Under the pieces are notes generated by a model. That model was not told the DNA's origin, did not search any database, and worked only from the letters and a program-made list of their open reading frames with translations. DNA of 9,506 nucleotides, taken from NCBI GenBank assembly GCA_030151105.1, contig JASLEN010000129.1:1-9506 (forward strand), in the 5' to 3' direction. Position numbers and translations under genes: made by a program. Shown here piece after piece: positions 1 through 6,714 of the stretch (the stretch's first letter is position 1; the number at the start of each line of letters is the position of its first letter). Source of the DNA: Dysgonomonas sp. (GTDB lineage Bacteria; Bacteroidota; Bacteroidia; Bacteroidales; Dysgonomonadaceae).

Positions 1-540
1 GTAAGAGCAGAAGTATTTAGAGGAGGAAAACATACATTCAAGTATAGTAACGATTTTGTTTTGTCTAAAGCATCCCTTAAGCCAATAACATTAAATTACA
101 ATCCTAGTGGAACTTATGCATTCAATGGTGCAATCGCTTTGGTTGATGTTAACAAAGGAAATGCTAAGAACTACAAAGATGGTACTTGGATTGGATTCTA
201 TGACAAAGATTTAGAAGCTACAATTGATTTTAAAGAAGCTACAGAGTTTTCGTCTGTAAAAGTTGGAACTTATGTATGCACAGGTGACTGGATATTTGGT
301 CTCAAAGGATTTAAAATTCTAACATCTGATGATGGTAAAACATTCAAAGAAGTAGCTAAACAAGCATTTGCCGAAGTAGATAGCTATAAAGAATTTGTAG
401 AAACTAAAGAAATTAGCTTCCCAACACAAAAATCTCGTTATGTGAGAATTGTGATGGAAAAGACAAATAAAATTCCATCATGGCACACAGGTGCTGGCAA
501 GAATGCATATTTATTTATCGATGAAATAACAATAGATTAA
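1..540 (+). CDS. C-terminal part of a secreted glycosidase-type protein with F5/8 type C domain (possibly GH20 beta-hexosaminidase); 5' partial
   Basis: The reading frame is open from the first base to the TAA at 538-540, so this is the end of a gene that starts to the left; an internal TTG at 61 is not a credible start. About the first 20 residues (VRAEVFRGGKHTFKYSND) look like the last strands of a small beta domain of the kind that follows GH20 catalytic domains. The rest, about 155 residues, looks like an F5/8 type C (discoidin-like) module: a Trp-Ile-Gly-Phe strand, an Ile-Asp-Phe strand, an S-x-DDGKTF turn, a SRYVRIVME strand and a final LFIDEITID strand. Such modules bind sugars at the end of many Bacteroidota glycosidases. 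The domain call is fairly safe. The GH20 assignment is a guess from resemblance, because the catalytic part lies outside the window. The fucosidase starts 16 nt downstream, so the two are probably co-transcribed. Confidence 0.75.
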   Translation, partial: VRAEVFRGGKHTFKYSNDFVLSKASLKPITLNYNPSGTYAFNGAIALVDVNKGNAKNYKDGTWIGFYDKDLEATIDFKEATEFSSVKVGTYVCTGDWIFGLKGFKILTSDDGKTFKEVAKQAFAEVDSYKEFVETKEISFPTQKSRYVRIVMEKTNKIPSWHTGAGKNAYLFIDEITID

Positions 541-556
541 GAACTGAAAGGTTATT

Positions 557-2362
557 ATGATCAAAAAAATATTATTAGGAATAGTTGTCTTCTCTTTTAG
601 CTTGAGCAGTTTTGCTCAAGCTAAAAAAGTCGATTCCACTTGGGAGTCTATTGAAGAGAGAGGATATCCTGAATGGTTTGGACAAGCCAAACTAGGAATT
701 TTTATTCACTGGGGATTATATTCCGTTCCCTCTTGGACTCACAAGGAAGGCTATGCTGAATGGTCATACAAAGGGTGGAGAGATGGAAAATCTCAAGCTG
801 TTGATTTTGCAAAATCAGTATATGGAGAAGATTTTGAGTACAAAGATTTTCGTCCAATGTTCAAGGCTGAGTTGTATGATCCGCAAGAGTGGGCACAACT
901 ATTCAAAGATGCTGGGGCTAAATATGTTATTTTCACGTCTAAGCATCATGATGGCTACGCATTGTGGCCAAGCAAATATTCACCCGATTGGAATAGTGTA
1001 GAAACTGGTCCTAAGCGTGACTTAGTAGGAGACTTGACTACAGCAGTAAAAGATGCAGGACTAGAAATGGGATTGTATTACTCACTGCCAGAATGGTCAA
1101 ACTCATTGCACTATTGGGAAATAGATGATAATGATTCTATTGCAAAATATGTTGATCAGCACATGATACCACAGTTCAAAGAGTTGATTTCTACATATAA
1201 ACCAACCGTATTGTTTACGGATGGAGAATGGTGGAATACTGCTGAACAGTGGCACGCTAGAGAACTGATTTCTTGGTATTATAATACTGTTGGAGATAAG
1301 GCTATCGTGAATGATCGTTGGGGACATGGGTCAAAACATGGTTTCATAACTCCAGAGTATAGTGCTGGCATCACCATGACTGATCGTCCATGGGCTGAGG
1401 TTAGAGGATTGGGGCGTTCGTTTGGACTCAATCGTAACGAACCTCTTTCTAATTATATGACAGCAAAACACCTAATACATCATTTTGCAGTTTTGGTTGC
1501 TAATGGTGGTGGGCTGACAATAAATGTAGGACCTGCGGGAGATGGACAAATTCCATTGTTGCAGCAAGAACGTTTGTTAGCTCTAGGAGAGTGGTTGAAG
1601 ATAAATGGTGAAGCTATTTACGAAACAACGGCTTACACAAGAATTCATACTGAAGAAAAAGATTTTTCAATAAACCGTATCGACCCTAATATCAACTTTA
1701 GATGGGTGCGAAACTCACCAGATCCTGAGATCAGAGTTGATGATTTTACAGGAGAATGGAATGGATATATTGTTCCTCAATTTGATGAAACTTATATTTT
1801 CTCTGCAGAAGCTGACGATGGAATTCGTGTTTGGATAGATTCAAAATTGATTATCGAAAACTGGGGAAATAAAGCTGAAGGTGTAGAAAGTTTTGTTGAA
1901 GGTGCTCAGACCTCTAAGACGCTAACCAATAAGGTGAGTCTGAAAAAAGGGAAGAAATATCCAATACGTGTAGAGTACTATGAGGACAAACTAAATGCAA
2001 CAGCAGTATTGAGTTGGGAGTCTAAGTCACAAAAGCAAGAGGTTATTCCTCAGTCTGCTTTTTATGTAAGTGAAGCAAAAGATGCAGCACATGGATTGAA
2101 AGCAACTTATTCGTCTAAGCAAGATTACATTGCTTATACTCAAAAAGATAATAATATCTATGCTATTCTGTTGGAATGGGCTGACGATAAATGTGTGTTG
2201 AGTATTGATGGAACGAATGAAAATACGAAAGTAAGTTTACTTGGGCGTGAAGGATTATTGCCATGGAAACAAGAGGGAGACAAACTGATTGTGGACATGA
2301 GCAGTGTGAAGTATTCAGAAATGCCTAGTAATATTGCTTGGACATTGAAGGTAGAGAAGTAA
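557..2362 (+). CDS. GH29 alpha-L-fucosidase with embedded PA14 module, secreted
   Basis: Retaining exo-enzyme that releases terminal alpha-L-fucose, 601 residues. An N-terminal signal peptide (MIKKILLGIVVFSFSLSSFA, cut near residues 20-22, no lipobox) sends it to the periplasm. The GH29 barrel spans about residues 28-355, with the motifs GIFIHWGLYSVPSW (47-60), TSKHHDGYALWPS (127-139), LYYSLPEW (173-180) and SFGLNRNE (288-295). Asp222 in LFTDGEWW matches the GH29 nucleophile position. Glu267 in ITPEYS lies after NDRWG, like the acid/base Glu of the Thermotoga maritima enzyme, which suggests the GH29-A type (inference). Residues about 362-505 form a PA14-like module (EADDGIRVWIDSKLII, RVEYYED), followed by a beta domain of about 90 residues (YIAYTQKDNNIYAILLEW) like the usual GH29 C-terminal sandwich. 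The module therefore splits the usual order. A purine-rich GAAAGG sits just before the ATG. Middle gene of a likely three-gene operon. Confidence 0.96.
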   Translation: MIKKILLGIVVFSFSLSSFAQAKKVDSTWESIEERGYPEWFGQAKLGIFIHWGLYSVPSWTHKEGYAEWSYKGWRDGKSQAVDFAKSVYGEDFEYKDFRPMFKAELYDPQEWAQLFKDAGAKYVIFTSKHHDGYALWPSKYSPDWNSVETGPKRDLVGDLTTAVKDAGLEMGLYYSLPEWSNSLHYWEIDDNDSIAKYVDQHMIPQFKELISTYKPTVLFTDGEWWNTAEQWHARELISWYYNTVGDKAIVNDRWGHGSKHGFITPEYSAGITMTDRPWAEVRGLGRSFGLNRNEPLSNYMTAKHLIHHFAVLVANGGGLTINVGPAGDGQIPLLQQERLLALGEWLKINGEAIYETTAYTRIHTEEKDFSINRIDPNINFRWVRNSPDPEIRVDDFTGEWNGYIVPQFDETYIFSAEADDGIRVWIDSKLIIENWGNKAEGVESFVEGAQTSKTLTNKVSLKKGKKYPIRVEYYEDKLNATAVLSWESKSQKQEVIPQSAFYVSEAKDAAHGLKATYSSKQDYIAYTQKDNNIYAILLEWADDKCVLSIDGTNENTKVSLLGREGLLPWKQEGDKLIVDMSSVKYSEMPSNIAWTLKVEK

Positions 2363-2390
2363 AATAAAAAAATAAAGAGAGAGGGAACCT

Positions 2391-5057
2391 ATGAGTAAAT
2401 TATTTACCCCCCTAATTATAATAGTTTCAATCGTATTCATGCTGTGTTCTTGCGATTCTTCAGATAAACATTTCTTGAAGGATAAAGACTATAGAGCAGA
2501 GGTACATCAGCAGTTTGAAACAAGAAAATCGTTAGCGGCTTCACGTAGTGAGCAGTTGTTCTCTGTCTTTGATAGAGAGGATGTGACGTTAGAAGAGAAA
2601 GAAGCTCTCGAGTTTCTATTTGCCTATATGCCACTTTCGGATATGGCTGACTACGATGGAGAATATTTTCTGAATCAAGTAAGAGGAGCTTTTAAAGCTA
2701 GAGACTATTTTGATTGGGGAAATAAAGTGCCAGACGAGTTGTTCAGACATTTTGTTTTGGTATATCGTGTAAATAATGAAAATTTGGACGAGGCACGAGA
2801 TGTTTTCTTTGATGAACTGAAAGATCGAGTAAAAGGTCTATCTATGGAAGAGGCTGTTTTGGAGGTCAATCACTGGTGTCACGAAAAAATTACTTATCGT
2901 GCTACCGATCGTCGTACATCATCGCCTTTGCAATTGATGAAAACTTCGTGGGGACGTTGTGGAGAACAATCTACATTCACTACAATGGCTCTGCGTGCTG
3001 TTGGAATTCCTGCTCGTCAATGCTATACTCCACGCTGGGTACACTCGGATGATAATCATGCTTGGGTAGAAGCTTGGGTAGATGGCAAGTGGCGCTATAT
3101 TGGCGCTAGTGAACCTGAGCCAGAGCTAGATGTGGCATGGTTTACAGGGCCTGCTATGCGAGCAATGATGGTTCATACCAATGTGTTTGGCGTGTATAAA
3201 GGCATAGAGGACAAAACTGTTGATGAAACTCTTTACTCTGTTATAAATGTACTTGATACTTATGCTGATACAAGAAAGTTCTCAGTGAAAGTGCTTGATC
3301 CAGAAACAAAAGAGCCTGTTGAAGGCGCAACTGTGAAGTTTGAAGTCTATAATTATGCCGAATTTTCACCTATTGCTACCATTGCTACTGATAAAGCTGG
3401 TGTCGTGGAGTTAACAACCAACAAAGAAGGTGATATACTCGTTTGGGCGGAAAAGGATAATCTCTTTGGATACAAGCAGGTGAAGCAAGCAGATGTGGAA
3501 AATGTAATTATTTTAGGTCATGATATTCCTCTCAATAAGGAAGATCAGTTTGTGATGGAAGTGCCTAAGGCTAGACCTGTGAAGGAGCTGACGGCAGAAC
3601 AAATTGCTCAAAATGCAGCTTTGCTAGCTAAAGAAGATTCTATACGCAATGCTTATATGTCCACTTTTATATCGGAGGGTGATGCTCGTAAGTTGGCAAA
3701 GGATAATAAATTGGATGCTGATAAAGTCTGGAAATTATTGAGTTTGTCTCAAGGGAATTGGAAAGATGTATCACAATTTATGGTTGAGAATAAAGAGGAC
3801 AAAAAAGTTTTGTCTTTCCTCGAAACTTTTGTAGAAAAAGAACTGCGTGATACTCCCAAAGATTATTTGAATAACCATTTTCAAAATGCGAACAAGGTTG
3901 GTTTCAAGAAGGGAACACCAGAGTCTATGTATGTTGACTATATTTATGCTGCGCACATTGCTTATGAACTAGTGCGACCTTGGAGAACATTCTTCCAATC
4001 TCAATTTAGTAAAGAAGACATAGCAAAATATCAAGATAATCCGACTCTGCTTATAGATTATGTAAAATCAACAGTGAAGGTAACAGATAGCGAAAACTAT
4101 TACAATTGTCCAGTTTCTCCTCGTGGAGTTTATGAAATGCAATTAGCAGATAAGCGCTCACGCAACATCTATTTCGTGGCTTTATGTCGTTCATTTGGTA
4201 TTGCATCTCGTATCGAAGCTGCTACGGGAAGACCTCAATATTATGATGGACAATGGAAAGACGTTTTGTTTGAAGCCTTACAAGAGGAACTACCCAAAGG
4301 AAAAGTGAATTTTGTATCTGATAAATCGAATGTCATTAGTCCTGCCTATTCATCTCATTATACAATTGGTCGTTTTGACAAAAATCATTATTCGACATTG
4401 GATTATTATGGTGAGGCGAGTCTGAAAAAACTACCAGGTGCGGTAACTGTAGATGCAGGGTATTATAGATTGACAATAGGTAGTAGAGCAAACGATGGTT
4501 CAGTTACGGTTTTGAACAAGTTTTTTGAAGTAGGAGAAGGAAAAACTATAACTGAGAATATTTTGATGCCAAAACCAGAAGGTTTGATCCAAGTACAAGG
4601 TATTGTTGATCCTAATACAATTATAGAATTAGACAACGGAACCAAGTCAACAATGAAAGAGCAAATGTATGGCAAAGGTGTGGTTGTTGTATTCTCTGAT
4701 CCTGATAAAGAACCAACTAAACATATCCTTCAAGACTTGCCAGCAGTTAGCAAAGAGCTTGACGAGTGGGGTGGAGGAGTCGTGTTTATTGTTCCTGATG
4801 ACAAGAAGAGTACAGCATTTGATGCCTCAGCATTTCCTGGGTTGCCAGCAAAAGCTGTTTGGGCAACAGATCAAAGTCGTCAGATACTTAATGCAGCTGC
4901 GTCAGCGTTGCAAATAGACTTTACCAATAATTTCCCATTGGTTCTATATATCAATACTAATGGTGGAGTGATTTATTCCCACCAAGGTTATACTATTGGT
5001 ATTGGAGAAAATATTATTAAGACAATCCATATGGAGCAAGAGACTCTAAAAAAATAG
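2391..5057 (+). CDS. Surface/periplasmic lipoprotein with two transglutaminase-like domains and a degenerate thioredoxin-like domain
   Basis: 888 residues; specific function unknown. The N-terminus is a lipoprotein signal with lipobox LCSC and acylated Cys21. The following DSSD is acidic and could serve as a Bacteroidota surface-export signal (uncertain). Residues about 150-260 are a transglutaminase/peptidase-like core: Cys190 in WGRCGEQS, GIPAR (205-209) and His223 in DNHAWVEAW. The canonical third-residue Asp position is Gly238, inside IGASEPEP. Residues about 295-380 look like an Ig/carboxypeptidase-regulatory beta domain (VLDPETKEPVEGATVKFEV). Residues about 560-635 resemble the first core again (ALCRSFGIASR) but lack the Cys. 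Residues about 685-730 are a beta segment. About 740-888 resembles a TlpA/thioredoxin fold: VVVVFSDPDKEPTK where CGPC would be, and NFPLVLYINTNGGVIYSHQG with the cis-Pro. The start is supported by the lipoprotein signal and a purine-rich GAGAGAGGG at 2376-2384. It lies 28 nt after the fucosidase and is probably co-transcribed. Protein hydrolysis, transamidation or a scaffold role are all possible. Confidence 0.85.
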   Translation: MSKLFTPLIIIVSIVFMLCSCDSSDKHFLKDKDYRAEVHQQFETRKSLAASRSEQLFSVFDREDVTLEEKEALEFLFAYMPLSDMADYDGEYFLNQVRGAFKARDYFDWGNKVPDELFRHFVLVYRVNNENLDEARDVFFDELKDRVKGLSMEEAVLEVNHWCHEKITYRATDRRTSSPLQLMKTSWGRCGEQSTFTTMALRAVGIPARQCYTPRWVHSDDNHAWVEAWVDGKWRYIGASEPEPELDVAWFTGPAMRAMMVHTNVFGVYKGIEDKTVDETLYSVINVLDTYADTRKFSVKVLDPETKEPVEGATVKFEVYNYAEFSPIATIATDKAGVVELTTNKEGDILVWAEKDNLFGYKQVKQADVENVIILGHDIPLNKEDQFVMEVPKARPVKELTAEQIAQNAALLAKEDSIRNAYMSTFISEGDARKLAKDNKLDADKVWKLLSLSQGNWKDVSQFMVENKEDKKVLSFLETFVEKELRDTPKDYLNNHFQNANKVGFKKGTPESMYVDYIYAAHIAYELVRPWRTFFQSQFSKEDIAKYQDNPTLLIDYVKSTVKVTDSENYYNCPVSPRGVYEMQLADKRSRNIYFVALCRSFGIASRIEAATGRPQYYDGQWKDVLFEALQEELPKGKVNFVSDKSNVISPAYSSHYTIGRFDKNHYSTLDYYGEASLKKLPGAVTVDAGYYRLTIGSRANDGSVTVLNKFFEVGEGKTITENILMPKPEGLIQVQGIVDPNTIIELDNGTKSTMKEQMYGKGVVVVFSDPDKEPTKHILQDLPAVSKELDEWGGGVVFIVPDDKKSTAFDASAFPGLPAKAVWATDQSRQILNAAASALQIDFTNNFPLVLYINTNGGVIYSHQGYTIGIGENIIKTIHMEQETLKK

Positions 5058-5078
5058 TCACTAATATTATTATAAAGT

Positions 5079-5113
5079 AAGAGCAGGAGTATATACTTCT
5101 GCTCTTGTTTTTT
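5079..5113 (+). terminator. Intrinsic terminator of the fucosidase/transglutaminase-like operon
   Basis: A 12-bp stem (5079-5090 with 5095-5106) closes a 4-nt loop (ATAT) and is followed by G and six T. One pair is G.U when read on the + strand; on the - strand the same position is an A.C mismatch and no comparable T-run follows, so the element is built for + strand transcription. It begins 22 nt after the stop at 5057 and lies between two convergent genes. It may also hinder leftward transcripts, but that is inference. Confidence 0.9.
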
Positions 5114-5151
5114 ATGTATTTATCTATGGTCTTAGAGAAAGAAAACTCTTT

Positions 5152-6681
5152 TTATTCAGGTAAAGTAACACTGAAATGAGGATTAGGAGTATGTTCTCGT
5201 CTAATAATATCAACCATTTGTTTCACTATTTCTGGATTCTCAGCTGCAATATCTTTATCCTCATGGATATCTGTTCCCAAATTGTATAGAGATGGAATTC
5301 CTTTTTTTACAATCAATTTCCAGTCTTGCATACGCACCGCTATCTGATTGGTTTCGTTAAATTCCCAATAGAGAAACTCATGTTTCTGCTGGTTGTTATC
5401 TCCCAATAGAGTTGGAGCAAAAGATATGCCATCAAAATAGTCAACTTCGACTTTCTTATTGGCATATTTTTTCTGATAATTTTTCACTCCAGCCAACTCG
5501 CTAAATGTAGGCATTACGTCGTAAAATGCGAGTTGATGGTCATTTACTGAGTTGGCAATTACTTTGTTTGGCCATCTTACAATAAACGGTACACGTATTC
5601 CTCCTTCGTGACATTGTCGTTTCAGACCACGTAGCTTGCCATCTCTCCCAAAAAACTCAGGATCGGCTCCACCTTCTTCGTGTGGTCCATTATCGCTAGT
5701 GAAAACGACAAGTGTGTTTTCATCCAAGCCTTTCTCTTTTAACTTTTCGAAAATTTCGCCTACATAACTATCTAGGCGTGTTACCATGGCTGCAAACTGA
5801 GCATGTGTATGTGTTGAAGGATTATACCTAGAGCCTTCACTTCCTCCCCACGTCTTATCATGGAAAAATTTATTTTTATACTCTAACAAAATAGAGTCTT
5901 GAGGCTGAGCTAATTCTGCATGAGGAAGCGTGTAGGTAAATATTCCAAAGAAGGGTTTATCCTCATTTTGATCGTCTATCCATTGCATAGCTTGCTGATG
6001 TATTAAATCGGCTGAATACTGTGGACGTTTTTCGTAGCCTTCTCCATACATTGGGTACTTAATATTTTCTTCCATTATCACACGTATCACTTCTTTATCA
6101 CCTTGTTTTTTGCTATATCGATTAAGAAAGTTAGGGTAATAAAGATGCGCTTGAAATTGGCAAATAAATCCATAGTATTCATCTATGCCCCTTTTGTCAG
6201 GAGTAGAAACAGAACCCTCATAGCCACCAGCCCACTTGCCAAACATGCCAGTAGTATAGCCATTATCTTTCATTATTTCGGGCAGAATAATGTGATTGGG
6301 ATCGTAGGGATGTTGCCCAACCACTGCATGGTCTATGTTGTTGCCATACATCACAGTGTCTTTATTGTTCCAATATTCCTTGTTACCCCTCACTTCGCAG
6401 TGTCCTGTATGTTGCCCTGTCATGAGGGATGCCCTTGAAGGAGCACTTACTGGGCTACCTGAGTAGGCTTGAGTGAACCGCATACCTTCTGCAGCCATTT
6501 TGTCGAGATGGGGAGTTCTGATATACTTCTGTCCATAACAGCCAAGATCGCCATATCCCATATCATCACACATGATGTAAATGATGTTGGGCTTATTTAG
6601 GTTTTTGTCTCCTTCGGCTTGTAGAGCTAGTGATGAGGCAATGATACCTCCGCATAGTAGTGATATTTGTTTTCTTTTCAT
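5152..6681 (-). CDS. S1-family sulfatase, arylsulfatase A-like, Ser-type (anSME-dependent)
   Basis: Hydrolyses a sulfate ester from a carbohydrate, probably in the periplasm; 509 residues, a normal length. Signal peptide MKRKQISLLCGGIIASSLAL, cut near QA-EG at 22. The metal-site motif CDDMGYGDLGCYG is at residues 38-50 (Asp39, Asp40). The signature S-A-P-S-R (79-83) followed by ASLMTGQ puts Ser79 at the formylglycine position, so maturation by anSME is expected; this is a normal anaerobic form, not a dead site. TLPHAEL (251-257) supplies an active-site His. TSDNGPHEEGG (328-338) gives Asp330/Asn331, and GKLRGLKRQCHEGGIRVPF (348-366) the Lys of the sulfate pocket. Where many S1 enzymes have GKWHLG, this one reads GKWAGG (148-153), without the His. 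I recall a related group with Gly there. Subfamily and exact linkage cannot be read from the sequence. It starts 33 nt after the other sulfatase, likely in the same transcript, with no clear Shine-Dalgarno before the ATG. Confidence 0.95.
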   Translation of the reverse strand: MKRKQISLLCGGIIASSLALQAEGDKNLNKPNIIYIMCDDMGYGDLGCYGQKYIRTPHLDKMAAEGMRFTQAYSGSPVSAPSRASLMTGQHTGHCEVRGNKEYWNNKDTVMYGNNIDHAVVGQHPYDPNHIILPEIMKDNGYTTGMFGKWAGGYEGSVSTPDKRGIDEYYGFICQFQAHLYYPNFLNRYSKKQGDKEVIRVIMEENIKYPMYGEGYEKRPQYSADLIHQQAMQWIDDQNEDKPFFGIFTYTLPHAELAQPQDSILLEYKNKFFHDKTWGGSEGSRYNPSTHTHAQFAAMVTRLDSYVGEIFEKLKEKGLDENTLVVFTSDNGPHEEGGADPEFFGRDGKLRGLKRQCHEGGIRVPFIVRWPNKVIANSVNDHQLAFYDVMPTFSELAGVKNYQKKYANKKVEVDYFDGISFAPTLLGDNNQQKHEFLYWEFNETNQIAVRMQDWKLIVKKGIPSLYNLGTDIHEDKDIAAENPEIVKQMVDIIRREHTPNPHFSVTLPE

Positions 6682-6714
6682 GATAGGGTTCTATATTGTC
6701 GAATTATCTTTTAG

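Noticed and set aside
1..16. The first 16 bases nearly repeat the first arm of the terminator (5077-5092), with one mismatch.
   Set aside because: The left copy is inside an open coding frame with no nearby inverted partner or T-run. A single short match in AT-rich DNA is likely chance.
61..63. TTG at 61 as the start of a small F5/8C protein.
   Set aside because: The frame is open to base 1 with sensible beta-domain sequence, there is no ribosome binding site, and the downstream sequence has no secretion signal.
6103..6438. A 111-codon open frame on the + strand inside the first sulfatase.
   Set aside because: It lies wholly opposite a strongly supported sulfatase gene, and its translation shows no recognisable domain. 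The same applies to the other short frames lying over the fucosidase, lipoprotein, sulfatase and SusD genes.
6445..6447. Ser79 (and Ser81 in the other sulfatase) as a loss of the catalytic Cys.
   Set aside because: Ser-type sulfatases are a normal anaerobic form converted to formylglycine by anSME; all surrounding signature residues are intact.
6652..6654. Cys10 in the signal peptide of the 5152-6681 sulfatase as a lipobox Cys.
   Set aside because: The residues before it (SLL) lack the small residue needed at -1, and a better signal-peptidase I site lies near residue 22.
6682..6714. A promoter or terminator between the two sulfatases.
   Set aside because: The 33-nt gap has no inverted repeat and no recognisable Bacteroidota promoter elements; co-transcription is simpler.
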